Position numbers and translations under genes: made by a program. From Candidatus Aminicenantota bacterium (GTDB lineage: Bacteria > Acidobacteriota > Aminicenantia > UBA2199), in NCBI GenBank assembly GCA_011772425.1, contig WVZO01000065.1, forward strand, positions 3,618 through 37,033: a stretch of DNA of 33,416 bases. The letters run 5' to 3'. This document shows, piece after piece, positions 7,093 to 14,610 of this stretch; within the stretch, counting starts at the first letter, position 1, and each line of letters starts with the position of its first letter. Under the pieces are notes generated by a model. It was not told the DNA's origin. It saw only the letters and a program-made list of their open reading frames with translations, and did not search any database.

Positions 7093-9123
7093 TTGAAAAT
7101 GAACGTATCGACAATTAAGCAGAAGGCATTGGCATTAGTGGACAAATTCAAAACCTCGGATCATCTGTTTATGATCATTGTACCTATTATCATCGGGTTA
7201 TTGGGGGGACTTGGAGCAGCAGCCTTGAAATTTTTAATTCATTTTTTCCAATATATTTTATGGACGAATGAGCATTATATTGCCCCCTGGTATTTAAAGC
7301 TTATCATCCCTGCCGGCGGGGCATTTGTGGTAGGACTGATTATTTATTTTTTTTCACAGGAAGCTAAAGGTCACGGTGTTCCTGAAGTGATGGAAGCCAT
7401 TGCCATTCGGAATGGTGTGATCCGGCCGCGTGTGGTGGTGGGCAAAGTATTGGCGTCCGCTCTCACCATCGGTTCCGGCGGTTCTGTCGGCAGGGAAGGC
7501 CCGATTATTCAAACCGGTTCTGCCATCGGTTCGGTGCTGGGCCAGATATTTAAACTTTCCAGGCGGCGTATGCAAACGTTAGTGGGCTGTGGTGCTGCCG
7601 CAGGTATAGCCGCTGCTTTTAATGCGCCTATTGCCGGTGCCATGTTCGCGGTGGAAATTATACTGGGAGATTTCACTGTCAGTCAATTCTCCCCTATTGT
7701 TATATCGTCTGTCACTGCCACGGTGGTGTCACGTGCATTTTACGGCAATTACCCGGCGTTCCAGGTGCCCAAATACGAGCTGATACACTGGATCGAGCTC
7801 ATCCCTTACGCTGTCCTGGGACTTATTGCCGGTATTGTGGCCGTATTATTCATTAGAGTGCTCTATTTTATTGAAGGCAAATTCGATGCGATCAAGGTCC
7901 CGGATTTTTATAAAACCACGGTGGGCGGCCTGATGGTGGGAAGTCTTGGTATTTTCTTTCCCCAGATTTTCGGCGTGGGATACGATGCCATTAACCAGGC
8001 GTTATATGGACAAATGGACGTATGGTTGTTGGGTGCCTTAATATTTTTAAAAATACTGGCATCTTCTCTTACCCTGGGTTCCGGCAGCTCCGGGGGTATT
8101 TTTGCACCGTCGTTATTCATGGGTGCCATGACCGGTGGTTTTTTTGGCAGTATTCTTCACAAACTATTCCCCGCCATCACGGCCGGGCCCGGCGCCTATG
8201 CGCTGGTAGCCATGAGTGCGGTGGTGGCTGCCACCACCCACGCCCCTATTACGGCCATATTGATTATTTTCGAGATGACCGGTGATTACAAAATTATTCT
8301 TCCCCTGATGATCGCCACCATTATCAGCCTGGTGACTACCAGGTTCCAGGAAGGGTCCATCTATACGTTGAAACTGATGCGGCGTGGTATCAACATCCAC
8401 GAGGGAAAAGAGCTCAATGTGTTGAGGTCCATGAAAGTCAAAGATGTGATGCGCCGCAGCATTGAAATCCTCTCCCCGGATACACCCATGACCGAGGTGA
8501 TTGAAAAATTCATAACTTCAGAGCACAACGAATTTTACATTAAGGATGAGAAAGGACAGATTAGCGAACGAATTTCACAGATAGAACTGGGTGCGATTGC
8601 ACCTCAGTATGAGACGTTAAAGGATTTTGTCCTGGCAAAGGATATCACGATACCCAATATGGCGGTGGTGAATGAGAACGACAACCTGGGTTATGTGATG
8701 CGCCAATTTGGCAAGGAAAATATCAGTGAAATCCCGGTGGTATCTTCTTCTGATTCGACAAACGTATTGGGAACCGTATGGCGGTTGGATGTGATTACGG
8801 CTTACAACAAGGAGATATTGAAACGGGACCTGGCCGGAGAGGTGTTGACAACCCTGACCAATGTATCCCGGAAAAAAATGGTAGAAGTGATGGAAGGATA
8901 TTATATGCATGAAATTGATGTACCAGCCAACTTTATCGGGAAAAAAATAAAGGAATTGGATGTAAGGAATAAATACGGGGTGGATATTATTTTAATCAAG
9001 AAAAAATCCAGGAATGGTCAATTGGTGACGGAGTTTCCCCATGCCCGCTATACGTTTCATCCCCATGATAGTTTGCTGCTTTTAGGTGAACGGGAGAAGG
9101 TGGAGTATATGAGTAAATTATAG
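7093..9123 (+). CDS. CLC-family chloride channel/transporter with CBS and TrkA-C-like domain (CLC2)
   Basis: A 676-residue membrane protein. CLC motifs are GHGVPEV (93-99), GREGP (133-137, gating Glu135), FNAP (176-179) and GIFAP (335-339). CBS domains follow (about 445-590), then a C-terminal region of about 80 residues (IDVPANFIGKKIKELDVRNK ... HDSLLLLGE) that looks like a TrkA-C/RCK_C ligand-binding domain. The residue aligned with the CLC-ec1 internal proton glutamate is Ile189. It has an extra cytoplasmic domain compared with CLC1. The frame can start at TTG 7093 (12 nt after GGAG) or ATG 7099 (18 nt after it); the protein differs by two residues. It is divergent from the HTH-EIIA/CLC1 operon. 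Confidence 0.95.
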   Translation: MKMNVSTIKQKALALVDKFKTSDHLFMIIVPIIIGLLGGLGAAALKFLIHFFQYILWTNEHYIAPWYLKLIIPAGGAFVVGLIIYFFSQEAKGHGVPEVMEAIAIRNGVIRPRVVVGKVLASALTIGSGGSVGREGPIIQTGSAIGSVLGQIFKLSRRRMQTLVGCGAAAGIAAAFNAPIAGAMFAVEIILGDFTVSQFSPIVISSVTATVVSRAFYGNYPAFQVPKYELIHWIELIPYAVLGLIAGIVAVLFIRVLYFIEGKFDAIKVPDFYKTTVGGLMVGSLGIFFPQIFGVGYDAINQALYGQMDVWLLGALIFLKILASSLTLGSGSSGGIFAPSLFMGAMTGGFFGSILHKLFPAITAGPGAYALVAMSAVVAATTHAPITAILIIFEMTGDYKIILPLMIATIISLVTTRFQEGSIYTLKLMRRGINIHEGKELNVLRSMKVKDVMRRSIEILSPDTPMTEVIEKFITSEHNEFYIKDEKGQISERISQIELGAIAPQYETLKDFVLAKDITIPNMAVVNENDNLGYVMRQFGKENISEIPVVSSSDSTNVLGTVWRLDVITAYNKEILKRDLAGEVLTTLTNVSRKKMVEVMEGYYMHEIDVPANFIGKKIKELDVRNKYGVDIILIKKKSRNGQLVTEFPHARYTFHPHDSLLLLGEREKVEYMSKL

Positions 9124-9146
9124 GTTTTCCTTGCCTAGCGACTTTT

Positions 9147-9375
9147 TTTTATAAAAAGTTTTGCAGGGTCCAGGGGCGGTTTTTCAAAAGAGCCCCTGGC
9201 CGCCGGAGGCAAAAAAAAAGTTCTTTTAGAGTTTTAATAGTAATTCAGGATGGGCAGGCTGAAGGTTATATAAATTTTTTTCGATTTTCTGCCCATCCTG
9301 TAGATAAAAATATGGAGCAGTAGATCCACACGGAGGGCATCAGCTTTTTCAGAGTGCCCGTGCGGTACGAGAGGT
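9147..9375 (-). repeat. Composite hairpin repeat, copy B (inverted relative to copy A)
   Basis: Reverse-complement copy of 241-445. CCAGGGGC / GCCCCTGG (9170-9177 and 9192-9199) is flanked by GCCGCCGGAGGC. CAGGATGGGCAG / CTGCCCATCCTG follows (about 9248-9259 and 9290-9301), then CACGGAGGGCA...TGCCCGTG (about 9329-9362). Arm bases have changed together relative to copy A (GGACAT/ATGTCC becomes GGGCAG/CTGCCC), which suggests selection on structure. It separates the converging CLC2 and nucleotidyltransferase genes and fills the gap 9124-9444, where no gene is seen. Confidence 0.8.
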
Positions 9376-9444
9376 TAGCTTTAAAGATTTCCCGCTTATC
9401 TCTTTTTTAGTGGGAAACTATTCATTCCATATGAAATAAGCCTT

Positions 9445-9996
9445 CTATTTAATATTGCTTAAAAGCCTATTAAATTCCTCCTGAAAATCTTTTTCCTCAT
9501 AAGAAAGTGATTTTAATTGCCTTTTGATATATTTAATATCGGCATTACTGTTTTTTATTAGAATTTTTCGCGCATCTTCTATGTCCCTCGGACGCCCGGA
9601 GAATATTTTAAAGATAATTAAATCTTCCAATGAAGCATATTTTACGACAGTATCATTTATTGTTACCTGGTTTGCCCTTTTGATGGCCTCTTGTTCAAAG
9701 GGAGAAAAAGAAAAAATCACATCTACCCTGATGCCGCTTTTAGCTTCAATCAGTGGCAAAACCATGGTTTGTTTGACAAACTGGTGTAAATCTTTTGGAA
9801 GCGGTTTCAATGAAATATCTTTCATTATCTTTACGATTTTATCTACCGCGTCGATGTTCAACCCGATAGTAATATCGATATCCCTGGTCAACCGGGGTTC
9901 ACCATAAAGCAACACCGCCTGCCCACCGATTATGATATAAGGAATATCGTGCGTTTCGAATTGCCTGGCGATATTTACAAGTAATTCTTTGAACAT
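9445..9996 (-). CDS. Nucleotidyltransferase, AbiEii/DUF6036-like (toxin-like)
   Basis: A 183-residue protein of the minimal nucleotidyltransferase superfamily. It has the GG motif (IIIGGQAVLLYG, 22-32), the metal-binding DxD as RDIDI (Asp39, Asp41) and a third acidic residue in RVDVIF (Asp92), so the core is complete. The C-terminal EDLIIFKIFSGRPRDIEDAR region (about 128-147) is typical of AbiEii/MenT-related enzymes, which can act as toxins by modifying tRNA or protein targets. It begins 2 bp after the stop of the small gene at 9999, so the pair is translationally linked and resembles a type IV toxin-antitoxin arrangement. Whether it is toxic is inference. Confidence 0.85.
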   Translation of the reverse strand: MFKELLVNIARQFETHDIPYIIIGGQAVLLYGEPRLTRDIDITIGLNIDAVDKIVKIMKDISLKPLPKDLHQFVKQTMVLPLIEAKSGIRVDVIFSFSPFEQEAIKRANQVTINDTVVKYASLEDLIIFKIFSGRPRDIEDARKILIKNSNADIKYIKRQLKSLSYEEKDFQEEFNRLLSNIK

Positions 9997-9998
9997 AT

Positions 9999-10217
9999 TT
10001 ATGTGGTTACAGGCACAGAGGGCCCCCGGTTTAAAATTTTAGCCAGGCGGATGTCATCTTCCATGCCGTCATAAGGATCCTTTAGAGGGAATAAGCCCAA
10101 TTCAACCGCATGCTGCCACATGGCTTCGTAAATTTCCAGGTTCCTGGAAAAGTCGACTTTTTCATCTGCTGCCAGTTGGTTTTCAAAGGCTTCAAGATAT
10201 TCTTTGTTTTTTACCAT
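9999..10217 (-). CDS. Small partner protein of the nucleotidyltransferase (antitoxin-like)
   Basis: A 72-residue helical protein (LEAFENQLAADEKVDFSRNL..., then IYEAMWQHAVELGLFPLKDP). The pattern 'M-W-x-x-A-x-x-L-G-x-F-P' is one I associate with small proteins encoded next to nucleotidyltransferases. Its TAA stop (9999-10001) is followed after 2 bp by the ATG of the nucleotidyltransferase, indicating coupled translation. The role as antitoxin is inferred from this position only. Upstream there is an 11-bp palindrome GTACATTGTAC near 10250-10260 that could be an autoregulatory site. Confidence 0.75.
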   Translation of the reverse strand: MVKNKEYLEAFENQLAADEKVDFSRNLEIYEAMWQHAVELGLFPLKDPYDGMEDDIRLAKILNRGPSVPVTT

Positions 10218-10477
10218 TTTCTCATTATCGTTAACATTTTTTAATCCTGGTACATTGTACTAAATCAACAAGAAAAAGTAAACACCGATTCTCCCGGACT
10301 TTTCATCTAATTGATTTCCTGCTTTCCCCTTTTTATTATGGATTTTTTGTGTTCTTTTGTTTTTTTTGCGACTTTTTTATTTGCATCTCTTCGCGCTTAT
10401 TACCGCATTGTAAATGCCTTCGCGGCTAACTTACTCCAGCTTGCAGATTTGCCGGTGCTTGCAGCTTAACCGCTTAA
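10218..10477. other. Intergenic region with a copy of the ACCGCATTGTAAATGCCTTC repeat
   Basis: No gene seen. A pyrimidine-rich stretch (about 10300-10380) precedes copy 2 of the dispersed repeat (core 10402-10422). Here the repeat is extended on the left by CTTCGCGCTTATT, shared exactly with copy 3 at 16067-16079. A short direct repeat, GCTTGCAG, occurs twice between about 10438 and 10467. Confidence 0.6.
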
Positions 10478-10708
10478 AATCATTCCCACATTAATGGAAA
10501 TGGTTCACACAACGATAGAAATCATTGCCACAGTGATAGAAATGACTCACACAGCGATAGAAATCGTTCCCACAGTGATAGAAATGACTCACACAGCGAT
10601 AGAAATCATTACTACAGTGATAGAAATGACTCACACAATGGTAGAAATCGTTCCCACAATGATTGAAATGGCTCACACAGCGATAGAAATGACTCCCACA
10701 AGCCAGGA
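10478..10708. repeat. Tandem array of eleven 21-bp units (minisatellite)
   Basis: Units of exactly 21 bp, consensus AATSRYTCMCACAGYGATAGA, run without interruption from 10478 to 10708. Two subtypes alternate (AATCRTTCCCACAGTGATAGA and AATGACTCACACAGCGATAGA), so the higher-order period is 42 bp. Being a multiple of three, both strands are open across it, giving artificial 7-residue peptide repeats (IEMTHTA on plus). There is no ribosome binding site and no non-repeat coding context, so it is treated as non-coding. It marks the left edge of the accessory segment. Confidence 0.85.
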
Positions 10709-11199
10709 AGGGTAAAATAAAAAAGGGACAGTCAGAAAGCGCTCAGAAAGCGCCGATCAAAACCGGCAGGAGGTCGAAATAAAGTGCCAGTTAAATAATT
10801 TCACAGGGTTTCATTACGCTGATGGCACAGAAGACCAAAAGCCGAAAGTAGGAGTATAAGTAGAAATACTCATTTTTTACAAAGGGGGTTGACTTTACTT
10901 CTCAAAGTATGGTAAAAATATTCTTCTGGTAAAACTGACAATGGTTAGATGGGAAACAACTGAGTTGGCAGGGCGGAAAGGAGTAAGTAAAAAAGTTCAA
11001 CCCTCAAGGGCGGAAGCTTGTGCGGAATTAGAACCGTCGATTTTGGGAAGGCGAAAAGGGGTGAACCTGGAAGAGGTCAGGCCCCAGGGGCGGGAACCCA
11101 GCCGTAATGAGCTTTATTTTTACTCTTTGTTGCCAAAGAATCCTTGATATACAAATTTCGTATAACAATTATTATTTGACTATTTGGGAGGTATTAAAA
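10709..11199. other. Unexplained gene-free stretch upstream of the nuclease/TIR pair
   Basis: No convincing gene. GACAGTCAGAAAG at 10727-10739 matches (reversed) the flanking repeats at 28257-28284 and 28955-28982. CAGAAAGCGC occurs twice in tandem close by. From about 10940 to 11110 the base composition changes: a purine-rich, GC-richer segment with GGGCGGAAAGGAGT, CCCTCAAGGG and GCCCCAGGGGC small hairpins, which could be a structured RNA or a decayed element. A short frame crosses it (10941-11147) but has the composition of non-coding DNA. Confidence 0.45.
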
Positions 11200-12018
11200 A
11201 TGATATCGAATTGGTTTTTAAAAGGGAATCATAAAAAATTTCGTAATAGTATGTCCTCAATTATTGATGATGCCGCAGTAGATCTTTGTAGGTCTGATTC
11301 GAGAGAAACTTTGGGAGATGAACATGAGCAATGCCAGCATCTCTTCACAAAAGTTTATACTTTGATGCGAGAGAGGCAGAAAGAGCTAACCGATAATCTT
11401 TTATGCTGTTCGAGAGTGCATGATCCCGTTATTGAACTTCGGTACTATAAGTCTAAGGTTAAAAGATCTCAAAATTCGAAAAATCCACAATTCATTGAAA
11501 GTGAAACAGGTGCTGATTTTGCCCTTGCTTTACGTATTGATCTTCCGGGTATTTTGCGAATTGAACGCTCCGTTCTTGGACAAGCTAAAGTGCTTGATAA
11601 GAAGTCAACACCAATCAATGAGGATCAACTTGAGACAATATTATCTGTTGGTGGTGCTGAATCGGCTACATTTATTATTTGGGGGACTCATACTTCACCA
11701 GTTGTAATAAGCGCTGATAACATAGCTTCTTTCTGCCAAACACAAAACACTATGCGTTTGAACTCAAGTGTGCTTCCATTGGGAAAACCTCTGTCTGAAT
11801 TTTTTTGTGATGCATTCATAAGTCTTTGGTTTGGAAAAAGTTATGACCCTGAAAAGGAGGGAGATAAACCACCATCATCTTCGATTCCAGTTCTTTACCA
11901 TTTTTTGCACCGAGGGAATCCTCCGCCCAATGTTGTTTATTTTGGTATAATGTCTGGACGTCGATTAAATATTCCACCAGGGGTATATGTGCACGATCGA
12001 GTCGATATTCCAGATTAA
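11200..12018 (+). CDS. Putative PD-(D/E)XK-like nuclease of a defence-type locus
   Basis: A 272-residue protein not firmly assigned to a named family. The start at 11200 follows GGGAGG with good spacing; the frame is open further upstream but without a site. Residues 99-130 carry IESETGADFAL (Glu100, Glu102, Asp106) and, 22 residues after the Asp, LGQAK (Gln128, Lys130). This is the E..TGAD...QxK arrangement found in some PD-(D/E)XK restriction-like proteins. A following 'QLETIL..GGAESATFIIWG' segment also fits that fold. No membrane segment is visible. The TIR gene begins 103 bp downstream on the same strand. Codon use is AT-rich (ATT, AAT, AGA), unlike neighbouring core genes, suggesting transfer. 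Confidence 0.6.
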   Translation: MISNWFLKGNHKKFRNSMSSIIDDAAVDLCRSDSRETLGDEHEQCQHLFTKVYTLMRERQKELTDNLLCCSRVHDPVIELRYYKSKVKRSQNSKNPQFIESETGADFALALRIDLPGILRIERSVLGQAKVLDKKSTPINEDQLETILSVGGAESATFIIWGTHTSPVVISADNIASFCQTQNTMRLNSSVLPLGKPLSEFFCDAFISLWFGKSYDPEKEGDKPPSSSIPVLYHFLHRGNPPPNVVYFGIMSGRRLNIPPGVYVHDRVDIPD

Positions 12019-12121
12019 TCAAATAACAAAAGGCTCGAGCAGACAGCAAGAAACTCAGGCACGGGATTGCTTGGGAGAAAAAGTCGCCTGGCAAAAAATC
12101 TCGAAATTGGGAGAAATTGTT

Positions 12122-13321
12122 ATGAGTGATATTTTTATTAGTTATGCCCATTCTGATCGGGAAAGGGCACAAAACCTGGCAAAGGCCCTTAAGAAACAAG
12201 GATGGTCAGTCTGGTGGGACCGCCAAATCCCTCCTGGAAAAACATTTGATGATGTTATTGAAGAGGCATTGGATGCAGCTAAATGTATAATTGTGCTATG
12301 GTCAAAAGATTCTGTGACATCAGAGTGGGTAAAAGCTGAAGCAGCTGAGGGCAAAAAACGAAAAATTTTAATACCAATCTTGATAGATGATGTAAAAATT
12401 CCTCTCGAATTCCGACGAACCCACGCAGTACGGCTTGAGGATTGGGGAGGAACATTAACTCATAAAGAATTTGACAGCTTATTGGAAGCTGTCACAGCAA
12501 TTCTTGATGAACCTGTCATACAAAAAATATCACCTTCTCCAGAGCCGAAAAAGAATATCAACCAAGACAAGCAAAGAAAAACTAAAAGAAGGAGAGTATC
12601 AATATGGGTTACATTATTCTTCATAGTTATTTTTTTGATTGTAATATATTTTATCATAAGAACCATTTATCCATCGAAAGATTTTAAAGACCACAATACT
12701 ATAATAAATAATGGGCTAATAGCATATTATCCATTTAATGGAAATGCTAACGATGAAAGCGGTAATGCCTACCACGGAAGGGTTTATGGGGCGACTTTGA
12801 CAAGAGACAGATTGGGAAATGAAAATCGTGCATATGCATTTGATGGAATTAATGATTATATAGAAATTCCTGCAATGGGAGAAGTTGATGAATTTACCTT
12901 CGTAACCTGGTTGTATGTCAATACATTCATTGATGGTGATAAATTGAAGGTAATAAGAAATGATAGAGGTTGGTCAATTGGTGATATTCATTTTCAATTT
13001 GGATATACTGCTTGTGTTGGATTTGCTATACTTGGATGTGAGTACAATGTGTCTTTTGATTATCAATTTGATTCAGGCAAGTGGTACCATATTGCCGTTG
13101 CATTCAGCAAAAATAATCGTTTTGTAAGATTATATATAAACGGAAATTTTGAGCGAGAATGGATTTTTAGAAAACGTATAATATCTCCTACTCTCGGAGT
13201 TTCTTGGATAGGGGGTTGGGATAGTGAAAATAGATATTTTGATGGTATAATAGATGAATTCAGAATATATAATATAGCACTTTCGCAAGATGAGATTAAT
13301 TTATTATATACAATGAATTGA
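12122..13321 (+). CDS. Membrane-anchored TIR protein with extracytoplasmic LamG-like domain
   Basis: A 399-residue three-part protein. Residues 1-130 are a TIR domain (DIFISYAHSD at 3-12, then GWSVWWDRQIPPGKTF); the candidate NADase glutamate is Glu73 in SEWVKAE. A basic stretch (KQRKTKRRR) precedes a single transmembrane helix at about 161-180, predicting the TIR domain inside the cell. Residues about 198-399 form a Laminin_G_3/concanavalin-like jelly-roll (LIAYYPFNGNANDESGN, AFDGINDYIEIP) placed outside. The start at 12122 follows GGGAGAAATTGTT; the upstream frame is open to 11987 but overlaps the previous gene. Bacterial TIR domains commonly act as NAD-consuming or signal-making effectors in anti-phage defence. 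The architecture suggests outside binding coupled to inside TIR activity (inference). Confidence 0.88.
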   Translation: MSDIFISYAHSDRERAQNLAKALKKQGWSVWWDRQIPPGKTFDDVIEEALDAAKCIIVLWSKDSVTSEWVKAEAAEGKKRKILIPILIDDVKIPLEFRRTHAVRLEDWGGTLTHKEFDSLLEAVTAILDEPVIQKISPSPEPKKNINQDKQRKTKRRRVSIWVTLFFIVIFLIVIYFIIRTIYPSKDFKDHNTIINNGLIAYYPFNGNANDESGNAYHGRVYGATLTRDRLGNENRAYAFDGINDYIEIPAMGEVDEFTFVTWLYVNTFIDGDKLKVIRNDRGWSIGDIHFQFGYTACVGFAILGCEYNVSFDYQFDSGKWYHIAVAFSKNNRFVRLYINGNFEREWIFRKRIISPTLGVSWIGGWDSENRYFDGIIDEFRIYNIALSQDEINLLYTMN

Positions 13322-13368
13322 AAAGGATGAAAAATGAAAAAGGGCCAGGAAAAACAATTCGGAACTGG

Positions 13369-14409
13369 TCATAAAGAAATATACCCGGCGGCAACAATGA
13401 TGTCATCCTGGTAAAAGGCTCCTATTTGACCGGGGGTAACCGATTTTTCCGGTTTTGCAAATTTTGCCTTTATATACTCCTTTGAAACTTCAGTGATTTC
13501 AACCTCTGAAAATGGCGTCATGTACCTTATCTTCACTTTAAACACATCGCCGGTTTTGATTTCCTTCCAGTATACCGGTTTAGCAACCGTCAGCGTATCC
13601 GCATAAAGATGTTTTTCTTCCCCCAGGGTGACGGTATTATTTTGAACATCTTTTTTTACCACGTAAAGTTTCCTGTCCGAGGCAAAACCGGTTCCCCGGC
13701 GCTGCCCAATGGTGAAGTAAACCGCCCCTTTATGTTTACCGATTTTATTTCCCCTGACATCCAGGAAATCCCCCGGTTTAAAATATCGCTTTGGCAGGTG
13801 TTTTTTTAAGTAATCGATTAGTTTTTTATCATGCAGAAAACAGACATCCTGGCTTTCTTCTTTATTCACCAGCGGCAGGTCTTCTACCTTTTTCCTGACT
13901 TCTTCGATAGTTAAAGCAGAGATGGGGAAAATCACCCGCTTTAACGCTTCTTCTCCGATCATGGAGAGGAAATAGATTTGCGATTTTGTCCGGTCTTTGG
14001 GTTCGGTTAGAAAATAATGCCCATTGACCAGGGTTTTAGCCGCATAGTGGCCGGTGGCGTAGAAATCTGCCTGTTGGGTTTTGAGGGCTTCTTGCATCAA
14101 GAGGTTAAATTTTATGTTATTGTTGCAAGCCACACAGGGATTGGGCGTGAGGCTGGCGGCATAGGCACGCAGAAAGTAGTCGATGACTTTTTCCTGGAAC
14201 GGCGTTCTCATGTCGATAATTTTCAAGGGAACAGTCAACACTTGGGCCAGGTGTTTGAGTTTTTCAAAGCGTTGATCTTCGCCCTTGATGCCCAATTTCA
14301 TGGTCATGGCCTGCACATTGTAATCCTGTTCTTTCAACAAAACCACAGAAGCGGTGGAATCTTTTCCCCCGCTAAGGGCGACAACCACTTTTTGTTTGCG
14401 GTTAGTCAT
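13369..14409 (-). CDS. mnmA: tRNA-specific 2-thiouridylase
   Basis: A 346-residue cytosolic enzyme that thiolates U34 of tRNA-Lys, -Glu and -Gln. The PP-loop SGGKDST (13-19) binds ATP. The catalytic cysteine is in NPCVACN (Cys92) and the second, persulfide-forming cysteine in SQDVCF (Cys190). YATGHYA and the C-terminal beta-barrel (about 200-346) are also in place, so the enzyme looks complete. Its ATG lies 3 nt after the TAA of the DUF433 gene, so the two are cotranscribed and probably translationally coupled. It converges with the TIR gene, whose stop is 47 bp away. Confidence 0.95.
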   Translation of the reverse strand: MTNRKQKVVVALSGGKDSTASVVLLKEQDYNVQAMTMKLGIKGEDQRFEKLKHLAQVLTVPLKIIDMRTPFQEKVIDYFLRAYAASLTPNPCVACNNNIKFNLLMQEALKTQQADFYATGHYAAKTLVNGHYFLTEPKDRTKSQIYFLSMIGEEALKRVIFPISALTIEEVRKKVEDLPLVNKEESQDVCFLHDKKLIDYLKKHLPKRYFKPGDFLDVRGNKIGKHKGAVYFTIGQRRGTGFASDRKLYVVKKDVQNNTVTLGEEKHLYADTLTVAKPVYWKEIKTGDVFKVKIRYMTPFSEVEITEVSKEYIKAKFAKPEKSVTPGQIGAFYQDDIIVAAGYISL

Positions 14410-14412
14410 TAT

Positions 14413-14610
14413 TTATACGAGTGCAATAGCATACTTAACACAGGCGCGGATATCTTCAACAGTAAGATCGGGGTAGTAATCCCGAATGATCTCTTCAAAC
14501 GAGATCCCTTCATCAATTAGTTCCAGTACGTTTTGTACTGTTATGCGTGTACCCTTTACACAGGGTTTCCCGGAATGTATCCTGGGATTGACCGCAATTC
14601 TATTCATCAT
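14413..14610 (-). CDS. DUF433 antitoxin-like DNA-binding protein
   Basis: A 65-residue protein matching DUF433 almost end to end: RIHSGKPCVKGTRITVQNVL, then L-x-x-G-x-S-x-E-E-I-x-x-x-Y-P-x-L-x-x-x-D-I. The fold is a short strand plus helix-turn-helix. DUF433 proteins are usually followed by a PIN-like DUF5615 toxin; here the following gene is mnmA, 3 nt away, and no toxin is seen. It could be an orphan antitoxin or a domesticated regulator. GAGG upstream of the first of two adjacent ATGs supports the start. Confidence 0.85.
   Translation of the reverse strand: MMNRIAVNPRIHSGKPCVKGTRITVQNVLELIDEGISFEEIIRDYYPDLTVEDIRACVKYAIALV

Noticed and set aside
10478-10708. CRISPR array
   Set aside because: Units are contiguous 21-mers without unique spacers, and no cas genes are present.
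10491-10715. Open frames on both strands over the 21-bp array, giving 7-residue peptide repeats
   Set aside because: The period is a multiple of three, so openness is automatic. There is no ribosome binding site, no non-repeat domain and both strands are open.
10941-11147. Short plus-strand frame in the purine-rich stretch
   Set aside because: No ribosome binding site and no recognisable pattern; probably RNA or decayed DNA.
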